Source: Pelobates cultripes (taxonomy: Eukaryota > Chordata > Amphibia > Anura > Pelobatidae). From it: a stretch of 64,000 bases of DNA. Under the pieces are notes generated by a model. That model worked only from the letters and a program-made list of their open reading frames with translations, made no database searches and was not told the DNA's origin. Both the position numbers and the translations under genes were made by a program. This document shows, one piece after another, positions 45,837 through 56,577 of this stretch (positions are counted from its first letter, which is position 1; each line of letters starts with the position of its first letter). Location of the stretch: NCBI GenBank assembly GCA_933207985.1, contig OW240913.1, positions 102,355,909 through 102,419,908 on the forward strand, in the 5' to 3' direction.

Positions 45837-46885
45837 ATACACATGCCGAGTTGAACCCTTTCATTTCCATCAGACTATTAGGTAATGCTGCGTGCCATTT
45901 TGATATCAATATTGACATGAAACGCTTGACAAATGATCCCTTTTATACTGCTCTGAACTCAGAATTTTTTGATGCTGAAAGATCCTGTATCAAATTCACA
46001 TTTTCGATCATGTATGCTTTGGAGTTGCAGGCATAACATGGGCCAATAGACTTATCCCTGGAGTACATTTACTTCCAGGTTTCCTATGGTCCCTTGCCCT
46101 GTTGTGGTTCTTGAATACCCGAGAATGCATTCATTATGTTTGTTGATTATTTGGTTATAGACTCTAGCTTTGACTACTCTTGTCCAATGTACTCCAGACT
46201 TTGGCTTGTCCTTTGATACTCTTTCTTTCTGTGCTTCTTGACCTTGTCTTTTTCAGACATTCTGTTTCATATCCTTAGTGCTAGTCCACCCACTCTAAGG
46301 GTCAGTACACACAATTCTATCCTTTTTCTATCTATGTTTGCTGGTTAGGTTTAGGTCAGCCATGACACAGAAAGGCCTCCTCCCGAGCCCTGAAAAAGGA
46401 TATAACTGCTGCCACTGCGGTAATCATAGCAACCACAAAATGGATATTATACATGGGACTTTACCTGGACCAAGGGATCTTGGGAAAAGCTGACAGACAA
46501 CGCTTAGACACTGTTTTTTTTATGTAGTGGCTGTTGTTTCTCTGTTCTTGACACAGCTCTCAGTTTTGCCTTTCCAACATAGTATTTTGAAGGCTCGTCC
46601 TAACTGGGCTTGGGGAGTTGCAGCCTGCTCTTGAGCAAACACAAGATGTTGGTTGTGGAAGATTCTTGAGAATATCGTTGGAGAAGCTGTCTACTGGTTT
46701 GATTTACAAATAAAGCTATGGCTGTTGCATTACCGAAAATTAAGAAATTGGTGTGGTCTCTTTTTCCAGGGGAAGAAAGCAGTGGAGTAATGGGTGGTCA
46801 GCAGTCAAGAGCTTTGTAGAAGAGGTGACAGGACACTTGGAAATGGTTGCAATACTCAGGGATTCATAAACTACTATAAGCATGT
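45834..46885 (+). other. no gene; possible LTR-like block at 46.3-46.85 kb
   Basis: 46370-46860 contains AATAAAGCTATGGCTGTTGC and a G/A-rich stretch ending GAGGTGACAGGACA, which has the feel of an LTR R-U5 region. No boundaries or coding sequence support this. Confidence 0.25.
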
Positions 46886-46899
46886 ATTACATAATAATT
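46886..46899. repeat. 14-bp target duplication, 3' side
   Basis: ATTACATAATAATT, repeated exactly at 49351-49364, followed by a T-rich tract. Confidence 0.9.
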
Positions 46900-46979
46900 T
46901 TTTGTTGTTTTTTTTTCCTCATGTATTACAGTTGGGGTGCACAATTTTGTGGTAGAAAGAATAACACAGTAGCTCTGTC

Positions 46980-47985
46980 TAGACATGTGCAATTCATTTT
47001 GTTCCGAATCTCAATTCGGACGAATTTCGGGCAATTCGGACATTCGGATACTTCCGAATGTCCAAATAGCTGAATTGCCGAATTGTCGAAGTTCCGAATT
47101 GCCGAAGTTTCGAAGTTGCCGAAGTTCCGAAGCACAGTATTGCCGAAGTACTAATATACCTACCCAGTGGAAGAATGAAGAATGTTACACTGTATACAAG
47201 TTTAAATAAAAAGTATATAACATAGCCAGGATTCAGCTGTAAGCATTTGCAACACTTACAACAATCAAGTAATACACATTCATATAAAATGTAAGTTACT
47301 TAGCCAGTCAATGGAATGACAGGAATGAATAAGTAGATAACTCCCTAATTCCCACCGTATTAGGGAGTTATCTACTAAAAGGCGGAAAGACCTAAATTGG
47401 TCTTTCGGCCAAATTTACTAATACTAGGCCCCTCAGGTGTGGGGGCCGGGGGGGAGGACAATAATTCCCCCCTTTAAGTAATTTAGGGCCCCCACCCACT
47501 GCTCAGGGGTGGGGCCGGGGTGGGCAATAGGTCCCCCATTCAGGTTAGAAGCCCCCATTCGCGCGGCACGGGTGGGAGCCCGGGAGTGGGGACACAGTGT
47601 TTTTGGGGGTTTCTTTTTACAGTGAGCAGCCTAAGGCTGCTCAATGTTTACTAGACATGCCCCTTCTCGCGGTATAGTGAGTAGGGGCAGAGTTGACTAA
47701 TACTAAGTAATTTTTACTTAGTATTAGTAAATTTGTCTGAAAGACCAATTTAGGTCTTTCAGCCTTTTGGTAGATAGCTCCCTAATACCGTGGGAATTAG
47801 GGAGTTATCTACTAAGCGGCAGCAAGAGAACATCCGAAGTGCCGAAGTCCCGAAGTGCCAAAGTCCTGAAATGCCAAAGTTCCGAAGTGTCAAAGTGCCA
47901 AAGTACCGAAGTGTCGAAGTTCCGAATTGCCAAAGTCCCAAATTTCAGATTGCCGAACCGAATATTTTCCCCATGCACATCCCTA
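46980..47985. mobile_element. hairpin-chain hAT element, copy C
   Basis: The exact 8-bp duplication GCTCTGTC lies at 46972-46979 and 47986-47993. The ends are TAGACATGTGCAATTC and, read inward, TAGGGATGTGCATGGGG. It is inverted relative to copy A. An internal deletion cuts H3 on its left side and leaves only about 200 bp of G/C-rich array (47430-47590), giving 1006 bp. The right chain H5-H1 (47615-47815) is complete. The 180-bp unmirrored segment seen in copy A at 25521 is present here in inverse at 47160-47340. Confidence 0.92.
47615..47815. repeat. hairpin chain, copy C
   Basis: H5 CAGTGAGCAGCC with mismatch, H4 TGCCCCTTCTCGC ... GTGAGTAGGGGCA, H3 TACTAATACTAAGTAA arms, H2 CTGAAAGACC/GGTCTTTCAG, and H1 GTAGATAGCTCCCTAAT ... 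ATTAGGGAGTTATCTAC, in that order. Confidence 0.92.
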
Positions 47986-48965
47986 GCTCTGTCGATTATT
48001 GCTAGATAGGATAAATATGCTTGAACATGCTAAACTGTAAATTATGAAATGATAGAGGCATAAGCTGATCTAGACATGCAGTACGTGTGAAAGCTATAAG
48101 TCTGGCGTATCGGGTGCAGGTTATGCAGGTATTAACATTTTGCAAAACATAACAGGCTAGTGAAGATTGTAAAACACACTTATCCAGCTATTCACTTTTG
48201 ATTAAACATGGCTTATATTTCCCTACACACAGACATTTCTAAAGACATAGAACTTGGATTAGGTAGGGCAGGTATGTAGCTAACTTGGAAAACAGTGTGG
48301 TCGATATGTTCGTTAAGTCAGTGTACCACCCAATCTGGCTTCGTCTTCATGGTATATGAGTCTAGGATAGGTCGTCGTGGACTCAATTTGCAGGCGGTCA
48401 GGTAGGCCCCGAGAGTTGGCAGGCCAGAGAGTCATCCAACTCCCCAACGGGGGTCATGTCGTGTATTTGAGTTCAATCCATTGTGGGGAACAATGGAGTG
48501 GTGTGGAGGTGGGATTCCCCTTCAGACCCGTAGCTGTGAGAGAGGCTGTACCCTCTGGCCATGAACCTGGGGTCCATCGAGGTCCAGGGTCTTCCCTTGT
48601 GAGATGGTATGGTGGGCACTGCGTGGTACTGGTAGGTATCTTTGTGTACTTCTTGTGGCCCTTCATGAGTGTGGCTGGTACCTTTGGGTCGAGACCCTCT
48701 TCGCTCTCAGCCCAGGTGGGCAGCATGTGCGTGTGGCTGAAGCTGGGGATGGTTTTACGCCCATGAGGGGTTTCCCAAGCCGCATCATGCCTTAGCCTTG
48801 CTCTCTTTGCGGTGGCTTCTGAATAGTTTTAGCTCGCCTTGTGCATTCCAGCAGCTGAGCCGAAAATCTCTTGAAGAGAGCTTCCAGGAGGTCCATTGCT
48901 GCCGTACTGGGCCTTGCCAAGTCATGCTTATATTGTGCAGGCCTCGTGTAGCTGGTCCTGGCGCG

Positions 48966-48979
48966 TCCGCCATCTTGGA
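48966..48979 (-). promoter_or_regulatory. YY1-like site in L1 5' region
   Basis: TCCAAGATGGCGGA on the minus strand matches the YY1 consensus AAGATGGCGGC. Mammalian L1 5' regions use a YY1 site for start-site placement. Here it lies about 370 bp from the element's 5' end, farther in than in human L1, so a functional role is an inference. Confidence 0.4.
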
Positions 48980-49350
48980 TGCCTCTACTCTCGGTTGATT
49001 TGGGAGTTCAGCAAGGTATGAGGCTGTTATCTGAGATCGGATATCCCCCACGGTCCATGGGGGGGTGGGGTAAGTGCGTCGTGTTCGTGTGTGGCTACTT
49101 TTAGCGGAGGGAAAGCATCCGCCTTTCCCCCTCACCATCTCCAGAGGGCTGTAACCTGTTGCCATGGTTCTCGAGCACTCAGAGGTGCGGTACTGGTGTT
49201 GGAAGATGCGTGCAGGATTCCCCAGCTCGTAAGTCTCTGTATTTGGTGAATTCCAGAGCTTTAGCCTGAGTAATCTTTGGTTATGTCGCTATATCGCAGG
49301 AACTTATGTGAGACACGACTTGCCAGCTCACTGGTCAGGCTCTGCCCCCC

Positions 49351-49364
49351 ATTACATAATAATT
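49351..49364. repeat. 14-bp target duplication, 5' side
   Basis: Exact copy of 46886-46899. Confidence 0.9.
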
Positions 49365-49373
49365 CAGTCTGTT

Positions 49374-49416
49374 CAGACTGAAGAAACCTTGATGTAGAAG
49401 GTGAAACACATCTCTG
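49374..49416 (+). ncRNA. hammerhead-like motif with CpG decay
   Basis: Stem I CAGA (49374-49377) pairs with UCUG (49413-49416). Core CUGAAGA is at 49378-49384, with a one-base bulge. Stem II is ACCUU/AAGGU (49386-49390, 49398-49402) with a 7-nt loop. GAAAC follows at 49403-49407. Stem III reads ACACAU where the 16.2-kb copy has ACGCGU; both differences are CG to CA, the usual methyl-CpG decay. The site ends AUC, still an allowed UH-type cleavage site. TTTAATAAAGCCC follows within 30 bases, as in the other copies. Confidence 0.6.
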
Positions 49417-49429
49417 TTATCGGAATTTA

Positions 49430-49756
49430 ATAAAGCCCATTTAATTTTTACCCCAAATTTGTATTTCCTATGCGAGAGAATTTTGTATGGTGAAATAGAG
49501 TTGGTGTGGACTGATACACACATTGCAAGTTTATAAAACTATATATAAGGGCTCCTGTGGTAGCAGTTAAGATTCAATTTAATTCAAATTCATATTGAAT
49601 TAAACATTTTTTATAGAAAAAAAGCACTGGTGAACAATGTTTTGTTTATTAGTTCACAGTGTAGACACACTATATGGCACTATTGTGCTATGACAATGTA
49701 TACATCAGTTTACTCCAACATCATGGGGTTCTAAACATTTTATCATATTTCAACAG
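49430..49756. other. no gene recognised
   Basis: AT-rich sequence continuing from the hammerhead repeat. No further feature. Confidence 0.5.
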
Positions 49757-49788
49757 CAGTGGTGTTATATATATATATATATACATAC

Positions 49789-49819
<31 letters not shown>

Positions 49820-49941
49820 ACAAGGAATGTAGTGTGTGCATAGGGGATCAAGAGTTTGTATGTTAGGAATGTAGTGTGTGTAGGTGGTGCAGTGTGTGTG
49901 TGTGTGTAAAAGGCTTTAGAGTGTATATTGGGAACTACTGT

Positions 49942-49977
<36 letters not shown>

Positions 49978-51425
49978 TAGATGATCCAGACTTGGGTAAC
50001 GGATCTAGCGTTTATCTGGAGCGTAATGTGTGTAGCGGTGCAGTGTGAGGGGTGCTGTAGTATATATATATATATATACTATATACATCCAAACATATAT
50101 ATGTATGTGTGCTGTGTGTATGTGTGAAGGGTGCAGCATGTGGGTGTGAGGGGTGCAGTGTGTGTGTAAGAGGGGTGCTGTGTGTGTGAGGGTGTTCTTA
50201 CCTGCCATCACATTCTATGTGTCTTATTCTCTTTGTCTGTTAACTGTGTGTGTCTGAGGGTGCTGTGTGTGTCTGAGTGTGCCGTTTGTGTGTCTGAGGG
50301 TGCTGTGTGTGTCTGAGGGTGCTGTGTATGTGTCTAATGGTGCTGTGTGTATCTGAGGGAGCTGTGTGTGTCTGAGGGAGCTGCGTGTGTCTGAGGGTGC
50401 TGTGTATGTGTCTAATGGTGCTGTGTGTGTCTGAGGGTGCTGTGTGTTTCTGAGGGTACTGTGTATGTGTCTAATGGTGCTGTGTGTGTCTGAGTGTGCT
50501 GTGTGTGTGTCTGAGGGTGCTGTGTGTGTGTCTGAGGGTGCTGTGTATGTATCTAATGGTGCTGTGTGTGTCTGAGGGTGCTGTGTGTTTCTGAGGGTGC
50601 TGTGTATGTGTCTAATGGTGCTGTGTGTGTCTGAGGGTGCTGTGTATGTGTCTAATGGTGCTGTGTGTGTCTGAGGGTGCTGTGTGTGTCTGAGTGTGCT
50701 GTGTGTGTCTGAGTGTGCTATGTGTGTCTGAGGGAGCTGTGTATGTGTCTAATGGTGCTGTGTGTGTCTGAGGGAGCTGTATGTGTCTGAGTGTGCTGTG
50801 TGTGTCTGAGTGCACTGTGTGTGTGAGTGTGCTCTGCGTGTCTGAGGGTGCTGTCTGTTTGAGGGTGCTGTGTGTGTGTGAGTGTGCTATTAGTGTGTGT
50901 GTGAGTGTACTGTTAGTGTGTGTGTGAATATGTCTGGAGGGATTGTGTGTGTGTGGGAGGGGGCAAGATGTAAATATATGAAATGTGTTTTGTTTTTTTA
51001 TTATTAAAAAAAATAAACTTCATATCCCCCCTCCCTTCTTACCTTTAGCCTGGGAGGGGGATGCCATGCCCCCATGGAGGAGTCTGCATGCTGCAGTCCC
51101 TGGTGGTCCTAGTAGTGAGTGAACTCTACCCTGCAGTTCCTGGGGTAGAGTTCACTCTCGCGAGATCTGAGCATTGCCGCGGTAACCGCTGCAACACTCC
51201 GACCTCGCGAGAGGAAGGCAGCGGAGCTGCAGGGTAGAGCTCCACCGGGTCCTCCTCTCCCTCCCTCCCCAGCCAGCGGCAGAGTTACAGTGCCTGTGGG
51301 CCGGTGAGGTACTCAGCAGGGTGTCGGCCCTGCATCGGCCAGCCGGGGAGATCCTGTGATCTCCCTGTTGGCCTCGGCCCCTGGCCAGTCAGGGCCTGCT
51401 TCCCTTCACTGTGACTGGTCCTACA
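49757..51425. repeat. minisatellite-bearing composite, probably hAT
   Basis: CAGTGGTGTTATAT at 49757 resembles the hAT start at 20041. There follow TA and TG runs, a long TGCTGTGTGTGTCTGAGGG array (50240-50930, units about 17-24 bp), and GC-rich sequence with inverted GTAGAGTTCACT/AGTGAACTCTAC arms (51117-51154) and CTCGCGAG repeats. The architecture matches the hAT elements at 20041 and 31920, but no target duplication was found, so the ends are tentative. Confidence 0.45.
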
Positions 51426-51429
51426 CTCT

Positions 51430-53160
51430 ATCTATGTTAATTGTTGCAATCTAAAGTCAGAAGGAATGAAAGTAAGAGTAACAATAATACAGCAGTGATG
51501 CCTCCTGCTAAAAAAAAAATCAAAAAAATATTTAAAAAAAAGCTACCAAAGAACAAAGGAAACCTGGAGAAGATAGGGGTTACAAAAGTGATTTTAACTC
51601 TGGAATTATCCATGTTTTCCAGTTTCATGCTAAAAGTAATTTAGCTGCCGTGATTTTGTGTAATATTAACATTCATATTTTTTTTTTGTCATATTTGGCC
51701 AGTTTATGTTTAGTAGGACCACTTCAGGCTTAAAAGGTCATTTTATTTCAGTTATTTGGAATATTACATTGACTGCTTCTTTCCAAAGTTTGTTTATGGG
51801 TGCACATTGCCACCATAAATATAGTAAAACTTAGGCATGTGCATGGGGAAAATATTCGGCTTGGTTCGGCATTCCGAAATTCGTGACTTCGGCAATTCGG
51901 AACTTCAACACTTCGGCACTTCGACACTTCGCCACTTCGGATCTTAGGCACTTCGGCAACTTTGGCACTTCGGAACTTCGGGACTTTAGCAACTTCGGCA
52001 CTTTGGAACTTTGGAACTCCGGCATTTCGGGACTTTTCTTGCAGCCACTTGGTAGATAACTCCCTAATTCACACGGTATGAAAGACCTATTGTCCTCCCC
52101 ACTGGCCTCCACCCCTGAGTAAACCCACCAATCAGTTTTTTTTTGCGTTCATTTTATTTTTTTTATTGCGTCGGTTATTATGGATTTTTATTTGGCCTTT
52201 TTTGGGGCTGAAAAAAGAAGATTTTAGAAGAAACAAAACATTGAATGGTAAGTTTATTTTTATATTTACAGGTATTTAGTTAAAGGTCCCCCCTCATTAT
52301 TTTTAGGGTGTGGGGGGTAGGTAGGAGTTTATTTTTGGGGGATGGGGTGACTAGGGGTTTGGGGACCCCTAGTCACCTGGGGGGAGGGGGTTTAAATATG
52401 TATTTAGGGCCCCCACCCGCTGCTCAGGGGTGGGGGCCAGGGGGGAGGACATTAGGTCCCCCCCCAATTTGTATTTAGGGCCCCCACCCACTGCTCAGGG
52501 GTGGGGGCCAGGGGAAGGACATAAGGTCCCCCCCCCTTATTCTAGTTTAGGGCCCCCACCCACCGCTCAGGGGTGGTGGCCAGGGGGGGAGGACATTAGG
52601 TCCCCGTCTTACTTTTGTTTAGGGCCCCCACCCACCGCACAGGGGTGGGGGCCAGGGGGGAGGACATTAGGTCCTCCCTCCAATTTGTATTTATGGCCCC
52701 CACCCACCACTCAGGGGTGGGGGCAAGGGGGGAGGACATTAGGTCCCCACCCCAATTTGTATTTAGGGTCCCCACCCACCTGTGGCTGCTCACTGTTTAA
52801 TAGACATGGACATTTATATTGTCCAACATATCTGATATACAAGAGAATGGGAGAGCGTCTATTATTCTACTTCTGAATCCTTTGCGGTTTGTGAGTTTAT
52901 CCCACCATCTCATTGAATCTTTGAGTCTCTGAGATTTGGTTCATGCCTCTTCAATAATTTTTTTGTTTATGTCTAATACCCAAAATAATGAGTATAAATG
53001 TCCTACCCCTGTTTTAGCTTTTTTCGTTTTGTACCATGTTTCTTGAGTTGCTGCATTGTTTTGTGAGAGCATTATATGAAAAAGTCTACTTGCCTAATAG
53101 TATTGTAAGATTTCTGGGCACCCCAGGCCTCTATCCTGCCTTGACCTGGCCAAAACTTTC
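51430..53160 (-). pseudogene. L1 ORF2 C-terminal fragment, split by hAT copy D
   Basis: At 53160-52810 the minus strand reads KVLARSRQDRGLGCPEILQYY, the L1 motif that follows reverse transcriptase, and continues through WWDKLTNRKGF. At 51831-51440, beyond the hAT insertion, it resumes with LWKEAVNVIFQITEI and then ILHKITAAKLLLARNWKT-type residues, the L1 C-terminal domain. Frameshifts and stops are frequent. Left of 51430 the sequence changes to the GC-rich composite. The upstream part is cut off at 53165 by the tail of the ORF1-only element. Confidence 0.75.
51832..52807. mobile_element. hairpin-chain hAT element, copy D, truncated
   Basis: The left end is TAGGCATGTGCATGGGG with TTCGG repeats, then half of H1 (TAGATAACTCCCTAATTC, 52052-52070). 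The other hairpins are lost. The G/C-rich array fills 52260-52790, and the copy stops at GGCTGCTCACTGTTTAATAG with no right chain or terminus. Plus-strand frames of 148 codons at 52430-52876 are the array in translation. It lies within L1 ORF2. Confidence 0.8.
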
Positions 53161-54525
53161 ATTTTAACTCTTGCTTTTTTTTTTTTTATTCTTTTTTTTT
53201 GAACACTTAGCATGTTAATAAGGCAATACGTTACAATATGTGGGCTATCGCCCTAAGAGGGGCTATCGCCCTAAGAGGTCACATTTAACAATACATGTAT
53301 AACTAGTAGCTGGGTCACTGTTTTTAAAAAAAAAAAACAAGTAGGACAACATTATAGTACATTAAATTGACAATCCCTTGAGCACAAAAGTAAAGTAAAG
53401 GTAAAATAAGGGCATCATGAGTTTTGAATGCTTAAGTGCTGCAGGGGAAGCGGAACCCCCTTCGGGGATTTATCACATTGAGTTATCTCATGTTCTGGCA
53501 TAAGGAGTAAGGGGGGGGGGGGGTATCGGAGCTCGTGCCTCAACAAATCTCTCTGATCTGGGGCCTCTTTATATGTGGGCACATTCACTATGGCTGCGTG
53601 ATAATCTCTGAGTTGTTAATACTATGGAGCATCAGTCCCCTCTGGCATGCCTGAGTGTGCAAGTTAATAAGGGTTACGATCTTGGGGACAGCACGCCAGA
53701 GAAATACCTATTAAGCATAAAGGAAAAAGATCAACATTAAAACAAAATAACTTGGTGAATATAGTCACGAGTTTTAGTGGTGGAGTCTATGGCATCCTAA
53801 AGGATGGAGAAATGGTCTTTTGGTGGCGTTCAGGTTGTGTCACCCACTTGCGTAGTGCGTCACGATGACCTGGGTATAAATTATTTTGTCGCGGTGGGGT
53901 CCAGCCTGGACAAGGTGGTCGTGGGCTCTGGTCGTGTGACCGTCAGACCCAGTTGGCTCAGATGAGTGTCCAGCTCTTGTGGGCTTCTCGCCCGGAAGAT
54001 AGTCCCTTGGAATGTGAAGGTGATGAGTCTTGGTGTTCCCCAGCGATACTGAATGTTGTTGGATCTCAGATGTCGTAGGCTTGGTTGCAGCGATTTGCGC
54101 CAACTTAGGGTGCTTCTAGTTAGGTCGGGAAACAGTAGTAGTTGAGAGTCCTCGAATGTTAGAGGGGTTTTCCCTCGGGTCGCTGCTAGGACCGCGGTCT
54201 TGTCCTGGTGGGATTGAAATCTCACAATTATATCAACCGTGGTGGTGGGGGGTGCGTTAGTCGGCTTGGGCAGATGGAACAGTCCATCTATCTTAAGCAG
54301 TTTTGCCTGTTTGGGTTGCAGTAGTGTTGCTATCAGGCGCCTCATATAGGGTGGGAGGTCCGCTAGCCCTATATCGTCAGACACCCCTCTAACCTTTAAG
54401 TTGAGTCTCCTTCTATGGTCCTCCAAGGCCTCCACCCTCTCTGCTGTGCCCATTTGTTGTTTGCGGAGGTCGGACATTCTTTGTTCCAGAGTGGTTAGAC
54501 GTTTGTCTTGGGAGGTAGCTTTACA

Positions 54526-56331
54526 TAGTTACATAGCTGAAAAGAGACTTGCGTCCATCAAGTTCAGCCTTCCTCACATTTGTTTTTTGCTGTTGATCCA
54601 AAAGAAGGCAAAAAAACCCAGTTTGAAACACAATTTTGCAACAAGCTAGGAAAAAAATTCCTTCTTGACCCCAGAATGGCAGTCAGATTTATCCTTGGAT
54701 CAAGCAGTTATTACCCTACATTGAAAGATTATATCCTTGAATATTCTGTTTTTGCAAGTATGCATCTAGTAGCTGTTTGAAAATCTGTATGGACTCTGAT
54801 AAAACCACTTCTTCAGGCAGAAAATTCCACATCCTGATTGTTCTTACAGTAAAAAAACCTTTCCTTTGCCTTAGACGAAATCTTCTTTCTTCCAATCTAA
54901 ACGCATGGCCTCGTGTCCTATGTAAAGTCTGGTTTGTGAATAGATTTCCACACAATGGTTTGTATTGGCCCCGAATATATTTATATAATGTTATCATTTC
55001 CTCTCTCAGGCGACGTTTTTCTAAACTAAATAGGTTTAAATTTGTTAACCTTTCTTCATAGCTGATATGTTCCATTACTTTTATTAATTTTGTAGCCCGC
55101 CTCTGCACTTTTTCTAGTGCCATAATATCCTTCTTTAGAACAGGTGCCAAAAATTGCACAGCATATTCAATATGGGGTCTTACCAGTGATTTATAAAGAG
55201 GCAAAATGATATTCTCGTCCCGAGAATGAATGCCCTTTTTCATGCATGACAATACCTTACTGGCCTTGGCCACTGCTGATTGGCATTGCACATTGTTGCA
55301 TAGTTTGTTGTCTATAACAATTCCCAAGTCCTTTTCGTGTGTTGTTATCCCTAATTCGCTTCCATTAAGGGTATACGTTGCATGTGTATTCTTTACGCCG
55401 AAGTGCATAACTTTGCATTTTTCAACATTAAATTTCATCTGCCATTTGAGTGCCCAGTCCCCAGTCTATCTAAATCCCTCTGCAGCAAAGTAATATCTTG
55501 CTCACATTGTATTGTTTTACAAAGTTTTGTGTCATCTGCAAACACTGAAACATGACTTTCAATGCGGTCTTCAAGATCATTTATAAACATGTTAAATAGA
55601 AGAGGTCCCAGAACAGACCCCTGAGGGACACCACTTGCCACCTCTGTCCAGCTTGAAAATTTACCATTAATGACAACTCTTTGTACTCTGTTTTTAATGT
55701 TCTACCCAAGAACAAGCATTTTCATCTAGACCGATTTCCTTGAGTTTGAACACTAATCTATTGTGTGGAACTGTATCAAATGCCTTGGCAAAATCCAAAT
55801 AGATCACATCCACTGCAACACCCTGATCTATACTTCTACTTACTTCTTCGTAGAATGCTATCAAGTTAGTTTGACATGACCTGTGGTTCATAAAACCCTG
55901 CTGATTTTTGCTGATAACCATGTTCTTCTCAAGAAATTCTTGAATATTATCCCTTAATAACCTTTCAAATATTTTACCAGCCACAGAAGTTAAGCTCACA
56001 GGTCTATAATTTCCAGGCAAGGATTTTGAACCCTTTTTGTATATAGGAACCACATCTGCCTTCCTCCAATCCTCAGGAACACTTCCTGAAAGAAAAGAAT
56101 CTTTAAAGATTAAAAACAGAGGTTCACTTATTTCTACACTTAGTTCCTTACGTACACGTGGATTGATACTGTCAGGCCCTGGAGCTTTGTTTATATTAAC
56201 TTTCTTTAGTTGCTGCAGCACCTTGTCTTGAGTTAACCAATTACAATTATTCTGCAAGTTTTTAGTAGCAATCATTTGCACATCTATTGCCATGGGTTCT
56301 TCCTTAATATATACGGAGGAGAAATAGTAAT
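54526..56331 (-). mobile_element. CR1/L2-group retrotransposon, 5'-truncated
   Basis: The 3' end ACATAGTTACATAGCTG at 54526 is the short tail repeat of this family; the same tail occurs on the plus strand at 60880-60905. The body encodes most of reverse transcriptase through the C-terminus. The 5' end lies in a degenerate stretch near 56331 inside L1 ORF1. No clear target duplication was found, as is usual for CR1. Confidence 0.88.
54716..56330 (-). pseudogene. CR1-type reverse transcriptase
   Basis: Open over 56293-55694: NKAPGPDSINPRVRKEL, VVPIYKKGSKSLPGNYRPVS, MNHRSCQTNLIAFYEEVSRS and motif A VIYLDFAKAFDTVPHNRL. After one frameshift: [20 protein letters not shown] (motif B) and the catalytic VFADDTKL (motif C, near 55535). 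After a second shift the C-terminal domain runs open from 55438 to 54716 (VEKCKVMHFGVKNTHATY, DLGIVIDNKL, LVRPHIEYAVQFLAPVLKKD, LEKVQRRATKLI, TRGHAFRLEERRF, MWNFLPEEVV). FADD in place of YADD is common in CR1. All catalytic residues are present; only two frameshifts and 5' truncation disable it. Confidence 0.92.
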
Positions 56332-56577
56332 ATACAGAGGAGAAATTTGGTTTCCAAGTGGGTGAGCCTCGTGGCCCCCTCCATGGCCTCTTTGAAGTAC
56401 GCTCGGTTGGCCGCCAGGTCTTGTCTGAGCTCCATAAACATTATAGTCAGCAGGGCTGCTGTGACCGGTTCTCCTGCCTGGGAGGCTGAGTGATGTGCCT
56501 GCTTCTGGGTCTGGGTAAAAATCTCCTGATGAGTCGGAGTACCCGTCGTCTCCCAGCGCCATTTTCTCCCATGCAGC

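Larger units (their letters stand above)
46900..49350 (-). mobile_element. short L1 derivative with intact ends
   Basis: Bounded by perfect 14-bp duplications, with a T-rich 3' tail at 46900-46918. The 5' end at 49350 reads GGGGGGCAGAGCCTGACCAG on the minus strand. Without the nested hAT copy C it is about 1.44 kb. The 5' part (48780-49350) resembles the leader of the 10.5-13.6 kb element. ALFKRFSAQLLECTRR-like coding around 48.9 kb suggests an ORF1 N-terminal remnant with stops. No reverse transcriptase is present. It must have been moved by L1 machinery from another locus. Confidence 0.82.
53881..56562 (-). pseudogene. L1 ORF1 protein, split by CR1 insertion
   Basis: The ATG at 56562 begins an acidic stretch (MALGDDGYSDSSGDF). 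After a frameshift the frame reads EPVTAALLTIMFMELRQDLA to 56332. The CR1 follows. From about 54520 the frame resumes (TLEQRMSDLRKQQMGTAERV), then the RRM-like EDHRRRLNLKVRGVSDDI, PKQAKLLKIDGLFHLPKP, VDIIVRFQSHQDKTAVLAA and the C-terminal domain DLTRSTLSWRKSLQPSLRH with NIQYRWGTPRLITFTFQG, stopping at 53881. Unlike the copy at 12633, the RWG motif and C-terminus are intact. The protein is a nucleic-acid chaperone of the L1 particle. Apart from the CR1 and one frameshift it is well kept. Confidence 0.85.
53165..56577 (-). mobile_element. ORF1-bearing L1 derivative, interrupted by CR1
   Basis: The T-rich tract at 53165-53191 is its 3' tail. The 3' region (53192-53880) contains TTTGAACACTTAGCATG and a short direct repeat GGCTATCGCCCTAAGAGG (near 53241 and 53259). 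ORF1 is split by a CR1 at 54526-56331. The 5' part stops where an L2 begins near 56578, so the leader is missing. ORF2 is absent between ORF1 and the tail, as in the 10.5-kb element. Confidence 0.68.

Noticed and set aside
45769..46036. 92-codon frame starting in the TA run
   Set aside because: The first third is Tyr-Ile from (TA)n and the rest shows no motif. I cannot support an exon.
48377..48766. 129-codon plus frame in the L1 derivative
   Set aside because: Antisense to L1-like sequence, no motif; shadows exist on the other strand.
52430..52876. 148-codon Gly/Pro frame with repeated GPPPTAQGWGP
   Set aside because: Translation of the G/C-rich array in hairpin-family copy D.
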